This document shows, piece by piece, positions 45,667-53,619 of a stretch of 64,000 bases of DNA. The stretch is from JACCZX01 sp963829995 (lineage in GTDB: Bacteria; Pseudomonadota; Gammaproteobacteria; Burkholderiales; Burkholderiaceae_F), in the NCBI GenBank assembly GCA_963829995.1, contig CAWHKW010000035.1, forward strand, positions 32,403-96,402, read 5' to 3'. The position numbers were made by a program, and so were the translations under genes. Within the stretch, counting starts at the first letter, position 1; each line of letters begins with the position of its first letter. Under the pieces are notes generated by a model, which did not search any database, was not told the origin of the DNA, and saw only the letters and a program-made list of their open reading frames with translations.

Positions 45667-46409
45667 TCAAAGCCGCGCTGTTCGTCCCCTGCTACGTCGA
45701 CGCATTTTTCCCCGAAGTCGGGATCGCAACGCTCGAGCTGCTCGAGCGTCTCGGTGTGGAGGTCGACTATCCGCTGGACCAGACCTGTTGCGGGCAGCCA
45801 ATGGCCAACAGCGGCTGCCACGACGATGCTGCAGCGACCGAGGCGCTGTTCGTGAAGAATTTCTCCGGTTACGACTACATCGTCACGCCGTCGGGAAGTT
45901 GCGCGCATCACGTGCGCGAACATCTGACCGCCATCCCGCAATCGAAGAGACGTTGAAAGTGCGCGCGCTCGACGTACGAGCTGGTCGAGTTCCTGCACGA
46001 CGTTCTGAAGGTACGCGAGTTCCCATGGGCCGAGTTCCCGCATGCTGTGGGACTGCACAACGGGTGCGCGTCGCTGCGTGCGCTGCGCACCGCGAAGATG
46101 TCCGAGATCGACGAGCCGTTTTTCTCGAAGCCGCTCGCTCTGCTGTCGAACGTCAAAGGCATCCGCTTCGTCACGCCTGAACGGCCTGACGAGTGCTGTG
46201 GATTCGGCGGTACGTTCTCTGTCTTTGAGGAACCGGTGTCGGCAAACATGGGATACGACAAGGTAAATGACCATCAACGCGCCGGCGCTGAGTACATCGT
46301 GTCCGCCGACATGTCGTGCCTGATGCACCAGAAAGGCTGCGCGGAACGGCTGGAGCTTCCGATCAAGTTCATCCATATCGCGCAAATCCTGAACGGAGCG
46401 CGTGCATGA
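45663..46409 (+). CDS. lldE: L-lactate oxidation iron-sulfur protein LldE (frameshifts near 45950)
   Basis: About 248 residues. The N-terminal CCG domain is ALFVPCYVDAFFPEVG with LDQTCCGQPMANSG; after two nearby indels the second reads GLHNGCASLRAL and RPDECCGFGGTFSVFE. It belongs to the LldEFG (LutABC) complex that oxidises L-lactate to pyruvate. The start overlaps the end of the Dld gene (ATGA). Confidence 0.88.
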
Positions 46410-46485
46410 GCCCCCGCCGGGCCGATCTGAAGGGCTCATAGCTCCCGCACTGGCGGGACAGCACGAAGTGCGAAAGGTGTACCCA

Positions 46486-47876
46486 ATGAGCCGCATCGAT
46501 CACTCCGAGGCGTCCTCCAAGTTCATCGAGGCCAAGGACCACCTCGAGTTCCACGACCGCAGGCTGTGGGACCTGCGCAAGAAGCGCGATCGGGAAAGCG
46601 TAAATCTGCCCGAATGGGAGGAGCTCAGGGCGCTCGCCTCGGCGATCAAGGAACACACGCTGTCACACCTGGCCGACTATCTGGAGGAGTTCGAGCGCAA
46701 CGCGAAGCGCAATGGCGCTGAGGTGCATTGGGCGAAGGACGCGGCCGAGCACAACCAGATCGTGCTCGACATCATGCGTGCCAACGGCGCCAGCATGCTG
46801 GTCAAGGCCAAATCGATGCTGACCGACGAATGCGAGATGCGGCCGTTTCTCGAGAACCGCGGCGTCGAAGTGATGGAGACCGACCTCGGCGAACGCATCC
46901 AGCAGCTGGACGACGAGCCGCCCAGCCACATCGTCGTTCCCGCCGTGCACAAGCTTCGCGGCGACGTCGCCCGTGTGTTTTCGCAGACGATCGGAACCGA
47001 CCCGGAAAACAGCGACGTGCATTACCTGGCCGAAAGCCAGCGACAGCACACACGACCCTACTTCCTGCGCGCCGGGGCGGGAATGACCGGCGCGAATTTC
47101 GCGGTCGCTGAAACCGGAACTGTGGTCGTGTGCACCAACGAAGGCAATGCCGATCTGAGCGTCAACCTGCCGAAGCTTTACATCGCTTCGATCGGCATCG
47201 AGAAAGTCATTCCCCGCATCGAGCATCTCGGCGTTTTCGTGCGGATGCTTTCGCGCAGCGCGCTCGGCTCGCCGATCACGCAGCTCACGTCGCATTTCCG
47301 CGCCCCGCGCCCCGGCACGCAGATGCACGTGATCCTGGTCGACAACGGCCGCTCCGAGCGCCTGGGGATGGCCGACTTCTGGTACTCGCTCAAGTGCATC
47401 CGCTGCGGCGCCTGCATGAACACCTGTCCGGTGTACCGCCGCAGCGGCGGTCTGAGCTACGGCGCGACGTATTCAGGACCGATCGGCGTCATCATCGACC
47501 CGACATTCAACCTGCGAAAGTACAGCTCGTTGCCGTTCGCATCGACCTTGAATGGCAGCTGCACCAGCGTCTGCCCGGTCAAGATCAACATCCACGAGCA
47601 GATTTACAAATGGCGCGAGATCATCGCCAAGCGCAACCAGCTTCCGTTCGTCAAGCAGCAAGCCATGCACGTCGCCGGCAAGGTGTTGAGCAGCCCGAAG
47701 CTATACCGTGCTGCTGTCGAGACCGCGGGCAGCGGCATCGATCATCTGCCTCGACTGATGATGTACAGCCGCCTCAATGCGTGGGGCCGGCAACGTGAAG
47801 TACCCGAGGCGCCCGAGCAAACCTTCCGCCAGTGGTACGTGCAGAACCGGGGCAAGAAAACGGGCGCAAGAAATGA
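46486..47876 (+). CDS. lldF: L-lactate oxidation iron-sulfur protein LldF (frameshift at its end)
   Basis: About 463 residues. The DUF162-like N-terminal domain includes AGMTGANFAVAETGTVVVCTNEGN, the ferredoxin-like part CIRCGACMNTCPVYRR and SCTSVCPVKINIHEQIYKW. The open frame otherwise runs far into lldG; a one-base loss in the A-rich stretch near 47855 would give a TGA at 47874 overlapping the lldG start, which I take as the natural end. ATG 46486 is preferred over the upstream frame start by homology. A 76-nt gap separates it from lldE. Confidence 0.9.
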
Positions 47877-48466
47877 GCAGCCGCGAAGAGATACTTGCGC
47901 GCATCCGCAAAAACCAGCCGGCGCCGCTTCCGCTGCCCGGAATACCGACGTTCGATACGGCGGCATCGATGGCGCCGATCGAGCGCTTCAAGGCCGGTGT
48001 GATCCGCATGGGCGGAAAGTTCGTGGATCCACCGGCTGACAGCCTCGATAAGTTGATCAAGCGACTCTTTCCGGATGCGAAGGTGGTGTGCTCCGCCGTC
48101 GCCGAAGTAGCAGGTAACCGCAAGCTCGATCGCGTGAAGACACCAGCTGCGCTGCACGACGTTGACGTCGGCGTCGTGCGTGCCGTGTTCGGCGTTGCCG
48201 AAACCGGATCGCTGTGGCTGACCGAAGCACAATTCAAGGTGAGCTCACTCGGATTTCTCGCGCAGCATCTGGTCGTGCTGCTCGATCCGGCAAGGATCGT
48301 CGACAACATGCACCACGCGTATCGCGAGCGCGCGCAGTTCGACGCGCCGTTATGGCGTGTTCATGACGGGCCCTTCGGCGACGGCCGACATCGAAGGCGT
48401 GTTGATCCATGGTGCGCAGGGAATCCGCACACTTACCGTTGTGCCTTTGCCCGAGGCGCCTTTTGA
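47873..48466 (+). CDS. lldG: L-lactate oxidation protein LldG (frameshift near 48357)
   Basis: About 197 residues of the LutC/YkgG family: MSSREEILARIRKNQPAPLP at the start, then AVFGVAETGSLWLTEAQF and FLAQHLVVLLDPARIVDNMHHAY. After an indel near 48357 the expected C-terminal MTGPSATADIEGVLIHGAQG and RTLTVVPLPE appears. The exact stop is unclear; it lies close to the convergent fnr gene, whose stop is at 48472. Confidence 0.87.
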   Translation: MSSREEILARIRKNQPAPLPLPGIPTFDTAASMAPIERFKAGVIRMGGKFVDPPADSLDKLIKRLFPDAKVVCSAVAEVAGNRKLDRVKTPAALHDVDVGVVRAVFGVAETGSLWLTEAQFKVSSLGFLAQHLVVLLDPARIVDNMHHAYRERAQFDAPLWRVHDGPFGDGRHRRRVDPWCAGNPHTYRCAFARGAF

Positions 48467-48471
48467 CTCAG

Positions 48472-49257
48472 TCAGACAGGCTGGCCCACCATTGCCTGGA
48501 GCGCCGGCAAATCGAGCAGCTTGATCGAGCGTCCCTGCACCTGGATCAACCCTTCTCCGTGCAGGCGCGAAAACACCCGACTAACGGTCTCGAGCTTCAA
48601 TCCGAGCAAGCTGGCGATTTCTTCGCGCGTCATGCGCAGCACGAACTCGCTGCCGGAGTATCCGCGCGCCCGGTAGCGGCGGGAGAGGTTGAGCAGGAAC
48701 ACGACCAGCCGTTCTTCGGCGCGCATGCTGCCCAGCAGCAGCATCATGTGCTGGCCTCGACAAAGGTCCTTCGAGATGCAGCGATTCAGATTGCGTCCGA
48801 GCGCGGGTATATCGTGGGCCAGCTTGCCGAGCTGAGCGAAAGACAGTGCGCACACCTCGCTGTCCTCGAGTGCGACTGCCCCGCAAGTGTGACGGCCATC
48901 GCCGATCCCATCGAGCCCCACGATCTCACCGTTCATGTAGCAGCCGGTGATTTGCTCGCGGCCGTCCTCTGCAAGCATTAACGTCTTGAAGGTTCCCAGT
49001 CGAATGGCATACACCGCACCGAAAGTATCGCCAGGTCGGTAGAGACTTTCGCGCCGCTTCACGCGCGACCGATTGGGAACAATGCGGTCGAGTAGACGAA
49101 TGCTCTCTCGTTCTAGGCCGACTGGCAGGCACAACTCGCGCAGGGAGCACGAGTCGCAATGCTCCTTGTGGTCACAATATGAGTCAACAACCCGCAGAGC
49201 TTTTAACGCTGGTGCGGTTGCGGGGCGGGCAAGCATTGCGACGCTGGAGTGGGTCAT
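48472..49257 (-). CDS. fnr: FNR-type oxygen-sensing regulator (paralogue 1)
   Basis: A 261-residue Crp/Fnr protein. The [4Fe-4S] cysteines are in HCDSCSLRELC (spacing C-x2-C-x5-C as in E. coli FNR) and SEVCALSF. The recognition helix LGLKLETVSRVFSRL keeps the E-x2-S-R that reads TTGAT half-sites. I start at MTHSSVAML (49257) because residues upstream in the frame are not FNR-like. It is very close to paralogue 2 (52.3 kb). Confidence 0.92.
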   Translation of the reverse strand: MTHSSVAMLARPATAPALKALRVVDSYCDHKEHCDSCSLRELCLPVGLERESIRLLDRIVPNRSRVKRRESLYRPGDTFGAVYAIRLGTFKTLMLAEDGREQITGCYMNGEIVGLDGIGDGRHTCGAVALEDSEVCALSFAQLGKLAHDIPALGRNLNRCISKDLCRGQHMMLLLGSMRAEERLVVFLLNLSRRYRARGYSGSEFVLRMTREEIASLLGLKLETVSRVFSRLHGEGLIQVQGRSIKLLDLPALQAMVGQPV

Positions 49258-49531
49258 CGGCCGAAGGGACAGACGACCTCTCCCGCTGTTCGTCTGTCGC
49301 CCGATCGCATTCAATCTACGCCCGATGTGAATCTCAAGTCTGTTCGCTAGCGCACATTAGTGTGAATGTGACAGTCCTCGGGCATTACTTGCGTGACTTT
49401 TCGGGCAACGCTCGAGCGCCACGCGCTGGCAGTCAAGTGCGTCTGTTAGCGCACAGACTTCGTCATCTCGTGAGCCTACCCTGAGAGCGCAACCGGGAAT
49501 TCCCGATGCAGAAAACATCAAGGATTGAAAT
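49258..49531. other. Intergenic region between fnr paralogue 1 and the phasin gene
   Basis: A 274-nt region with no convincing gene. It carries two related short motifs, CTGTTCGCTAGCGCACA near 49338 and CTGTTAGCGCACA near 49442, the second being part of GTCTGT-TAGCGC-ACAGAC. These may be a repeated operator; no good match to the FNR palindrome is present. Confidence 0.35.
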
Positions 49532-49822
49532 ATGAGCACGAAATCAGAGTTCGTCACCAAAATGGAGACGCAACTGAAGACATGGGACGCTGCTGTCGAC
49601 GCGCTCGCAGCCAAGGGTGAAAAAGTAAGCGCCGACACGCGCAAAGCGTATTACGCGGGGATTAAGGATTTGCGCTCGAGCCGCGAAGTGGCGCAGAAGA
49701 CGTTTCAGGAAATCCTCGTCGCAGGTGAGTCGGCGCGCGCGCAGCTGCAGGCCTCAATGGAAGCCACTTGGGAAGCGATGCAAAAAGCTCTCGGGAAAAT
49801 GTCGTTGGACGTCGCCAAATAA
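49532..49822 (+). CDS. Phasin-like small coiled-coil protein
   Basis: A 96-residue, Cys-free, highly helical protein (MSTKSEFVTKMETQLKTWDA, REVAQKTFQEILVAGESARA, MEATWEAMQKALGKM) with the amphipathic heptad pattern of phasins and related stress-induced coiled coils. No polyhydroxyalkanoate genes are in the window, so a granule role is a guess from the family. GGATTGAAAT lies before ATG 49532, with only a weak ribosome site. Confidence 0.6.
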   Translation: MSTKSEFVTKMETQLKTWDAAVDALAAKGEKVSADTRKAYYAGIKDLRSSREVAQKTFQEILVAGESARAQLQASMEATWEAMQKALGKMSLDVAK

Positions 49823-49885
49823 AGCGACGGCGCGCGTTTGTCTCAATCGCACCTCCGAGCTCCCGTAGCGCTCGCGTAGAGCCCG

Positions 49886-50599
49886 ATGTCCACTAATCGG
49901 CGGGTTGCGCCGCTGAATCGACTGCTTGCTGCGCTGCCTCGCCGGGAATCACAAACGTTGCTCGCTTGCTGCGAGGCAGTCGAGCTCAAACTCGGCGAGG
50001 TTCTCTACGAACCGGACGCGCGTATTCGATATGTCTATTTCCCGACTGGCAGCTTCATTTCACTGATTATTCCGGTCGATGGGATAACCAACCTGGAGGT
50101 CGGACTGGTTGGCAATGAAGGGATGCTTGGGTCGCCTTTGATCCTCGGCGTGAACATGTCGCCACTGCGTGCACTGGTCCAGGGCGCGGGTATGGCATGG
50201 CGGATGAGTGCGGTGATGTTTGCGCGTCAGCTCGGCCGCAGCCCCGCGCTACGCCGCACACTGCATCGCTATCTGCAGGTGCAGATAAGCCAGTTGGCGC
50301 AGACCGCCGCCTGCACTCGGTTTCACGTAGTCGAAAAGCGGCTTGCACGATGGCTGCTGATGACGCAAGATCGTGCGCATGTAGACGAATTCCGTGTGAC
50401 GCATCAATTTCTCGCGTACATGCTGGGCGTTCGGCGCGTGGGAGTCACCCAGGCTGCGAACGCGCTGCAGTTGCGCAAGCTGATTCGCTACCACCGCGGT
50501 GCTGTCACGGTCCTCGACCGCGTCGGCATGGAGGCGGCTTCGTGCGGCTGTTATCAGGCCGATCGGGACACGTACGACAGCTTGTTAGCCGCTGCGTAA
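49886..50599 (+). CDS. Crp/Fnr-family regulator without Fe-S cysteines
   Basis: A 237-residue protein with a cNMP-like beta-roll (VLYEPDARIRYVYFPTGSFISL, LVGNEGMLGSPLILG) and a C-terminal winged helix (HQFLAYMLGVRRVGVTQAANAL). There is no N-terminal cysteine cluster, and the helix differs from FNR (V-R-R-V-G-V-T), so it should read another site. Proteins of this YFPTGSFISL type are common in Proteobacteria with little functional data. The stop converges on the next gene with 35 nt between. Confidence 0.85.
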   Translation: MSTNRRVAPLNRLLAALPRRESQTLLACCEAVELKLGEVLYEPDARIRYVYFPTGSFISLIIPVDGITNLEVGLVGNEGMLGSPLILGVNMSPLRALVQGAGMAWRMSAVMFARQLGRSPALRRTLHRYLQVQISQLAQTAACTRFHVVEKRLARWLLMTQDRAHVDEFRVTHQFLAYMLGVRRVGVTQAANALQLRKLIRYHRGAVTVLDRVGMEAASCGCYQADRDTYDSLLAAA

Positions 50600-50634
50600 T
50601 TGGTCGCAGATCCGCAGCCGGTCGGTACATGACG

Positions 50635-51120
50635 CTAATATCGCCCGTGCTGCTTGTAGATGTAGTTGGCGAGCTCGACCGACTGCATCGAGATCCGTCG
50701 CTGAATTTCGTGCACGGTGCGAACAATCGCGCGCATCACTCGGTAGACGAGTTCTGGATCAACGCGCAGCAATGCTTCGAGCTTGGCGCGCTCGAGGCCG
50801 AACACGCGCGTCGGACCAATCGCCACCAGCGCCGCGTAGTGCGGCGTTTCGTCGAGAAAGCTCAGCTCGCCGACCAGATCTCCGGTGCTTAGAGCGAACA
50901 GCGTGAGGCTCTCAGATGTGCCGACGCTGCGGACGACCCCGAGCGCACCGTGGACGATCACGTACAGATGATCGTCCGACGTCCCTTCCGGCACCAGTAT
51001 CTCGTCGGACTGCAGATCGCGGAATGCAAGATGCTCAGCCAGCAAGCGCACTTGCGCGTCAGACAGTTCAGCGGCAAGCCGGGAGGCACGCAATGCCTCG
51101 ACAATACCCGGTTCGTTCAT
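50635..51120 (-). CDS. Cyclic-nucleotide-binding-domain protein without HTH
   Basis: A 161-residue protein with the beta-roll core EILVPEGTSDDHLYVIVHGALG and STGDLVGELSFLDETPHYAALVA; after the C-helix (VYRVMRAIVRTVHEIQRRI) it ends without a DNA-binding domain. ATG 51120 overlaps the stop of the RatA-like gene (ATGA), so the two are co-translated. Its ligand and target are unknown. Confidence 0.82.
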   Translation of the reverse strand: MNEPGIVEALRASRLAAELSDAQVRLLAEHLAFRDLQSDEILVPEGTSDDHLYVIVHGALGVVRSVGTSESLTLFALSTGDLVGELSFLDETPHYAALVAIGPTRVFGLERAKLEALLRVDPELVYRVMRAIVRTVHEIQRRISMQSVELANYIYKQHGRY

Positions 51121-51548
51121 CGGTCCTCTCCTTCTTCTGCGCGGCGCGCAAACGCATCCACCATCGTGTTCGCGATGTCGTTGAAGATGGGACGTGCGAG
51201 AAAGCCCGTCAGTCCTCCGCCCCATTCGTAGCGCAAATCGAAGTCGATCCTGCAAGCGTCGGCAGCGATTTCTGTTAGCCGCCACTCGCCTTCGAAGTGG
51301 CGAAACGGTCCTTGCTGCAAGTGAACCTTCATCCAGCGAGGCCGCCGTTTCGGGTTTCGGGTGGTCAGAGCGAAGCGGATGCCGTGAAAATCGATCGTGA
51401 GCCGTGCGGAAACCTCCTTAGCGCTGCGCTCAAGGATCTGAGCATCGGCACACCACGGCAAGAACAACGGGTAATGCTCGGCGGCTTCGATCAGATCAAA
51501 GGTTGCGATCGCTGAACGCGCAACCAAGGCGGACTTGCGGATTTCCAT
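51117..51548 (-). CDS. RatA/COQ10-like SRPBCC-domain protein
   Basis: A 143-residue START-like protein: KSALVARSAIATFDLIEAAE, HYPLFLPWCADAQILERS, then GPFRHFEGEWRLTEIAADAC and RPIFNDIANTMVDAFARRAEE. This matches the RatA/Coq10 family (ubiquinone-binding or ribosome-associated). It is normally beside smpB, which is absent here; the coupling to a CNBD protein instead is unusual. Function in this setting is unknown. Confidence 0.85.
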   Translation of the reverse strand: MEIRKSALVARSAIATFDLIEAAEHYPLFLPWCADAQILERSAKEVSARLTIDFHGIRFALTTRNPKRRPRWMKVHLQQGPFRHFEGEWRLTEIAADACRIDFDLRYEWGGGLTGFLARPIFNDIANTMVDAFARRAEEGEDR

Positions 51549-51655
51549 TGCATTCTGATCGACGTGTTACAACGCACCTCAACAGCGGCGCTGACGACGA
51601 CCCAAACCGGCTTTCACCAGCTGTGAGTAACGCGCGTGAAGCCACTGAGCTGCGG

Positions 51656-52258
51656 TCATTCAGTGGGTGCCGTATGGGCGATCCCCTTATGGCAATCAAT
51701 GCAAGTTGCCTCCTTCAACAGAACCTGCTGGTGCATCGGCTGCACAAACTCTTTCTGCCGAGACAGGGTTTGCGCATCGAACAGGTGACAATGCTGACAA
51801 GGCTTCGAGTCGTTACGTTTGTATTCGGACCAGACTGACTGGGCAAGCCGCAAGCGCTCTCGGTTGAACTTCTGCTCGGTATCGATAACGCCGCGCGCTT
51901 CCTGGATCACGTCGCGAATGCCAGCCTTCGTCTTGTACCAAAGCACCTCCGGATAGTCGTGCGGGATGTGACAATCGTGGCAGCCGGCCCGAACTCCGGT
52001 ACGGTTGGCAGCGTGGGTGCTCTGCGCATGTTCTTTCGCGACCCACTGCATCGAATGGCAGGCACCGCCGCAGAACGCGTCGGTACCGGTTGCAGCGACC
52101 ATGACCTGAGTGCCTATCGTCGCACCAGCACCGACGAGGAGGCCGGCCATCAGCAATGCCAGGACCGGCCATTTCGTGCTCGGCCTCCAAAGGCGGCGCC
52201 AAAAACCCGGGCCATTTTCCTCGCGCGACCGACCCTGCCCACCGAAGTTGTTTGCCAT
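51656..52258 (-). CDS. NapC/NirT/CymA-like tetraheme quinol dehydrogenase with one CX3CH motif
   Basis: A 200-residue protein with an N-terminal membrane anchor (about 30-55, WPVLALLMAGLLVGAGATIG) and a periplasmic heme domain. Three canonical motifs are CHDCH (93-97), CQHCH (154-158) and CIDCH (186-190). The first site is CGGACH (63-68), a CX3CH instead of CXXCH. Proteins of this family oxidise quinol and pass electrons to periplasmic partners; with the MtrAB genes 9.5 kb away this is the natural CymA counterpart. An FNR-type palindrome is centred about 40 nt before ATG 52258. Confidence 0.9.
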   Translation of the reverse strand: MANNFGGQGRSREENGPGFWRRLWRPSTKWPVLALLMAGLLVGAGATIGTQVMVAATGTDAFCGGACHSMQWVAKEHAQSTHAANRTGVRAGCHDCHIPHDYPEVLWYKTKAGIRDVIQEARGVIDTEQKFNRERLRLAQSVWSEYKRNDSKPCQHCHLFDAQTLSRQKEFVQPMHQQVLLKEATCIDCHKGIAHTAPTE

Positions 52259-52291
52259 TGTTTCAGCTTACGGTGGCGCGGCGGGAGGCTC

Positions 52292-52305
52292 TTGACTTAG
52301 GTCAA
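52292..52305. promoter_or_regulatory. FNR-type binding site upstream of napC-like gene
   Basis: TTGAC-TTAG-GTCAA is a perfect inverted repeat lying 34 nt before the napC-like ATG and overlapping the last codons of fnr paralogue 2 (stop at 52297). It fits oxygen control of the cytochrome gene. Confidence 0.65.
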
Positions 52306-53094
52306 CACTTGCGGCTCGGCGTGCTTGCCTACCATTCGCTTCAGAGCCGCGGAGTCAAGCAGCTTGACCGTGCGCCCTTGCACCTGAATCAGGCCTTCTC
52401 CCTGCAGGTAAGAAAACTGGCGACTGACTGTTTCGAGCTTCAATCCGAGCAAGCTCGCAATTTCTTCGCGCGTCATGCGCAGTACGAATTCGCTGCCTGA
52501 ATAGCCGCGCGCCTGATAGCGGCTCGCGAGGTTGAGCAAGAAGACAGCAAGTCGTTGTTCTGCTCGCATGCTGCCCAGGAGAAACATCATGTCCTGGCTC
52601 CGGCAAAGATCCTTTGAAATGCACCGATAGAGATTGCGTCCGAGAGCGGGCACCTTGTAGGCCAGTTGTTCGAGCTGCTCGAAAGGCAGCACGCAGACCT
52701 CGCTGTCCTCGAGCGCGACCGCCCCGCAGGTATGACGCTGACCGCCGATGCCGTCTAACCCGATCATGTCCCCACCCAGGTAGCAGCCCGTAATCTGCTC
52801 TCGCCCGTCTTCAGCCAGCATCAATGTCTTAAAGGTTCCCAATCGAATCGCATACACCGCACTGAACGGATCGCCGGGTCGGTAGAGGCTGTCGCGCCGT
52901 TTCACGCGCGCGCGGTTTGTAACCATGCGGTCCAACAGGCGCGTCGCTTCCGGCTCCAGCCCCGCCGGCAGGCACAAATCGCGCAGGCAGCACGAATCGC
53001 AGTGCGCCTGGCGGTCGCAGTAGGACACTACCGAGGCGGCCGTCTCTGGCGCAGTACGAATTTCTGTGAACAGTAGAGCGCTGGAAGTTGTCAT
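52297..53094 (-). CDS. fnr: FNR-type oxygen-sensing regulator (paralogue 2)
   Basis: A 265-residue protein nearly parallel to paralogue 1. Cluster cysteines: HCDSCCLRDLC (with an extra adjacent Cys) and SEVCVLPF. Recognition helix LGLKLETVSRQFSYL with E-x2-S-R. Start at MTTSSALLFTEIR (53094); a possible small gene ends here with an ATGA overlap. The three FNR paralogues within 11.5 kb probably respond to different oxygen or NO levels; that is inference. Confidence 0.92.
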   Translation of the reverse strand: MTTSSALLFTEIRTAPETAASVVSYCDRQAHCDSCCLRDLCLPAGLEPEATRLLDRMVTNRARVKRRDSLYRPGDPFSAVYAIRLGTFKTLMLAEDGREQITGCYLGGDMIGLDGIGGQRHTCGAVALEDSEVCVLPFEQLEQLAYKVPALGRNLYRCISKDLCRSQDMMFLLGSMRAEQRLAVFLLNLASRYQARGYSGSEFVLRMTREEIASLLGLKLETVSRQFSYLQGEGLIQVQGRTVKLLDSAALKRMVGKHAEPQVLT

Positions 53095-53336
53095 CGGCCG
53101 CGAAGAAAATGCGCTGGCAAAAATTGTATTGGCCACCGCCCGGCCGAATCGCGTATCCGGTGCGGAGTGGGTGCGACTAATCGCCACATGGCAGAACGCG
53201 TATTTCGGCGGCGTTCAAATGCAGATGGCGTGCTGCCCAGTTCCGTACACAGGGCCGGTACCGCTCGTGCGTGAACCGGGCCCGTCACGCGCTTGTCGCC
53301 GAAGGCAGCGCACGTCGGATTTGCAATGCGTGACAT
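53091..53336 (-). CDS. Possible 81-residue leader or small gene before fnr paralogue 2
   Basis: ATG 53336 has an unusually strong ribosome site (GGAGGGGA, 5 nt spacing) and the frame ends TGA at 53091, overlapping the fnr ATG in the ATGA style of coupled genes. The product is basic, Arg-rich (MSRIANPTCAAFGDKRVTGP at the start), with no recognised domain, and its codon use is not clearly protein-like. It may be a translated leader for fnr or chance. Confidence 0.3.
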   Translation of the reverse strand: MSRIANPTCAAFGDKRVTGPVHARAVPALCTELGSTPSAFERRRNTRSAMWRLVAPTPHRIRDSAGRWPIQFLPAHFLRGR

Positions 53337-53619
53337 GAAAATCCCCTCCGAAGCCCATAGCAACTGTAGGCGCGGAGAGCTTGGTGCAGTTGACGCTCGT
53401 CAACAGTTTTCGTGATCAGTGCTTCGCGCAAGCTTGGCGCCGTCGGCCGACAGATCGCCTCGACACGATTGAAGCTGCGCTCGGCAACGAATGCGGACGG
53501 ACGAATCACGCGGTCTCTTACGCCACAGCGAGGGCCGACAACACTCGGCATTTGTCAGTGGCTGCCGATTGATCTTGATCACCAAGCGATCGATGCCAGT
53601 CCTCTGATAACGATGACGA
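53337..53619. other. Intergenic region with one FNR-type site
   Basis: No gene is supported in this 283-nt stretch between the possible leader ORF and the 3' end of the alcohol dehydrogenase gene. It contains the palindrome at 53390-53403; beyond that I see nothing. Confidence 0.4.
53390..53403. promoter_or_regulatory. FNR-type binding site upstream of fnr paralogue 2 region
   Basis: TTGAC-GCTC-GTCAA is a perfect inverted repeat about 54 nt before the possible small gene at 53336 and 300 nt before fnr paralogue 2. It suggests autoregulation or cross-regulation among the FNR paralogues. Confidence 0.6.

Noticed and set aside
46420..46460. TCCCGC-ACTG-GCGGGA hairpin between lldE and lldF as a terminator
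   Set aside because: Only 6 bp, no U-tract, and it lies inside an operon.
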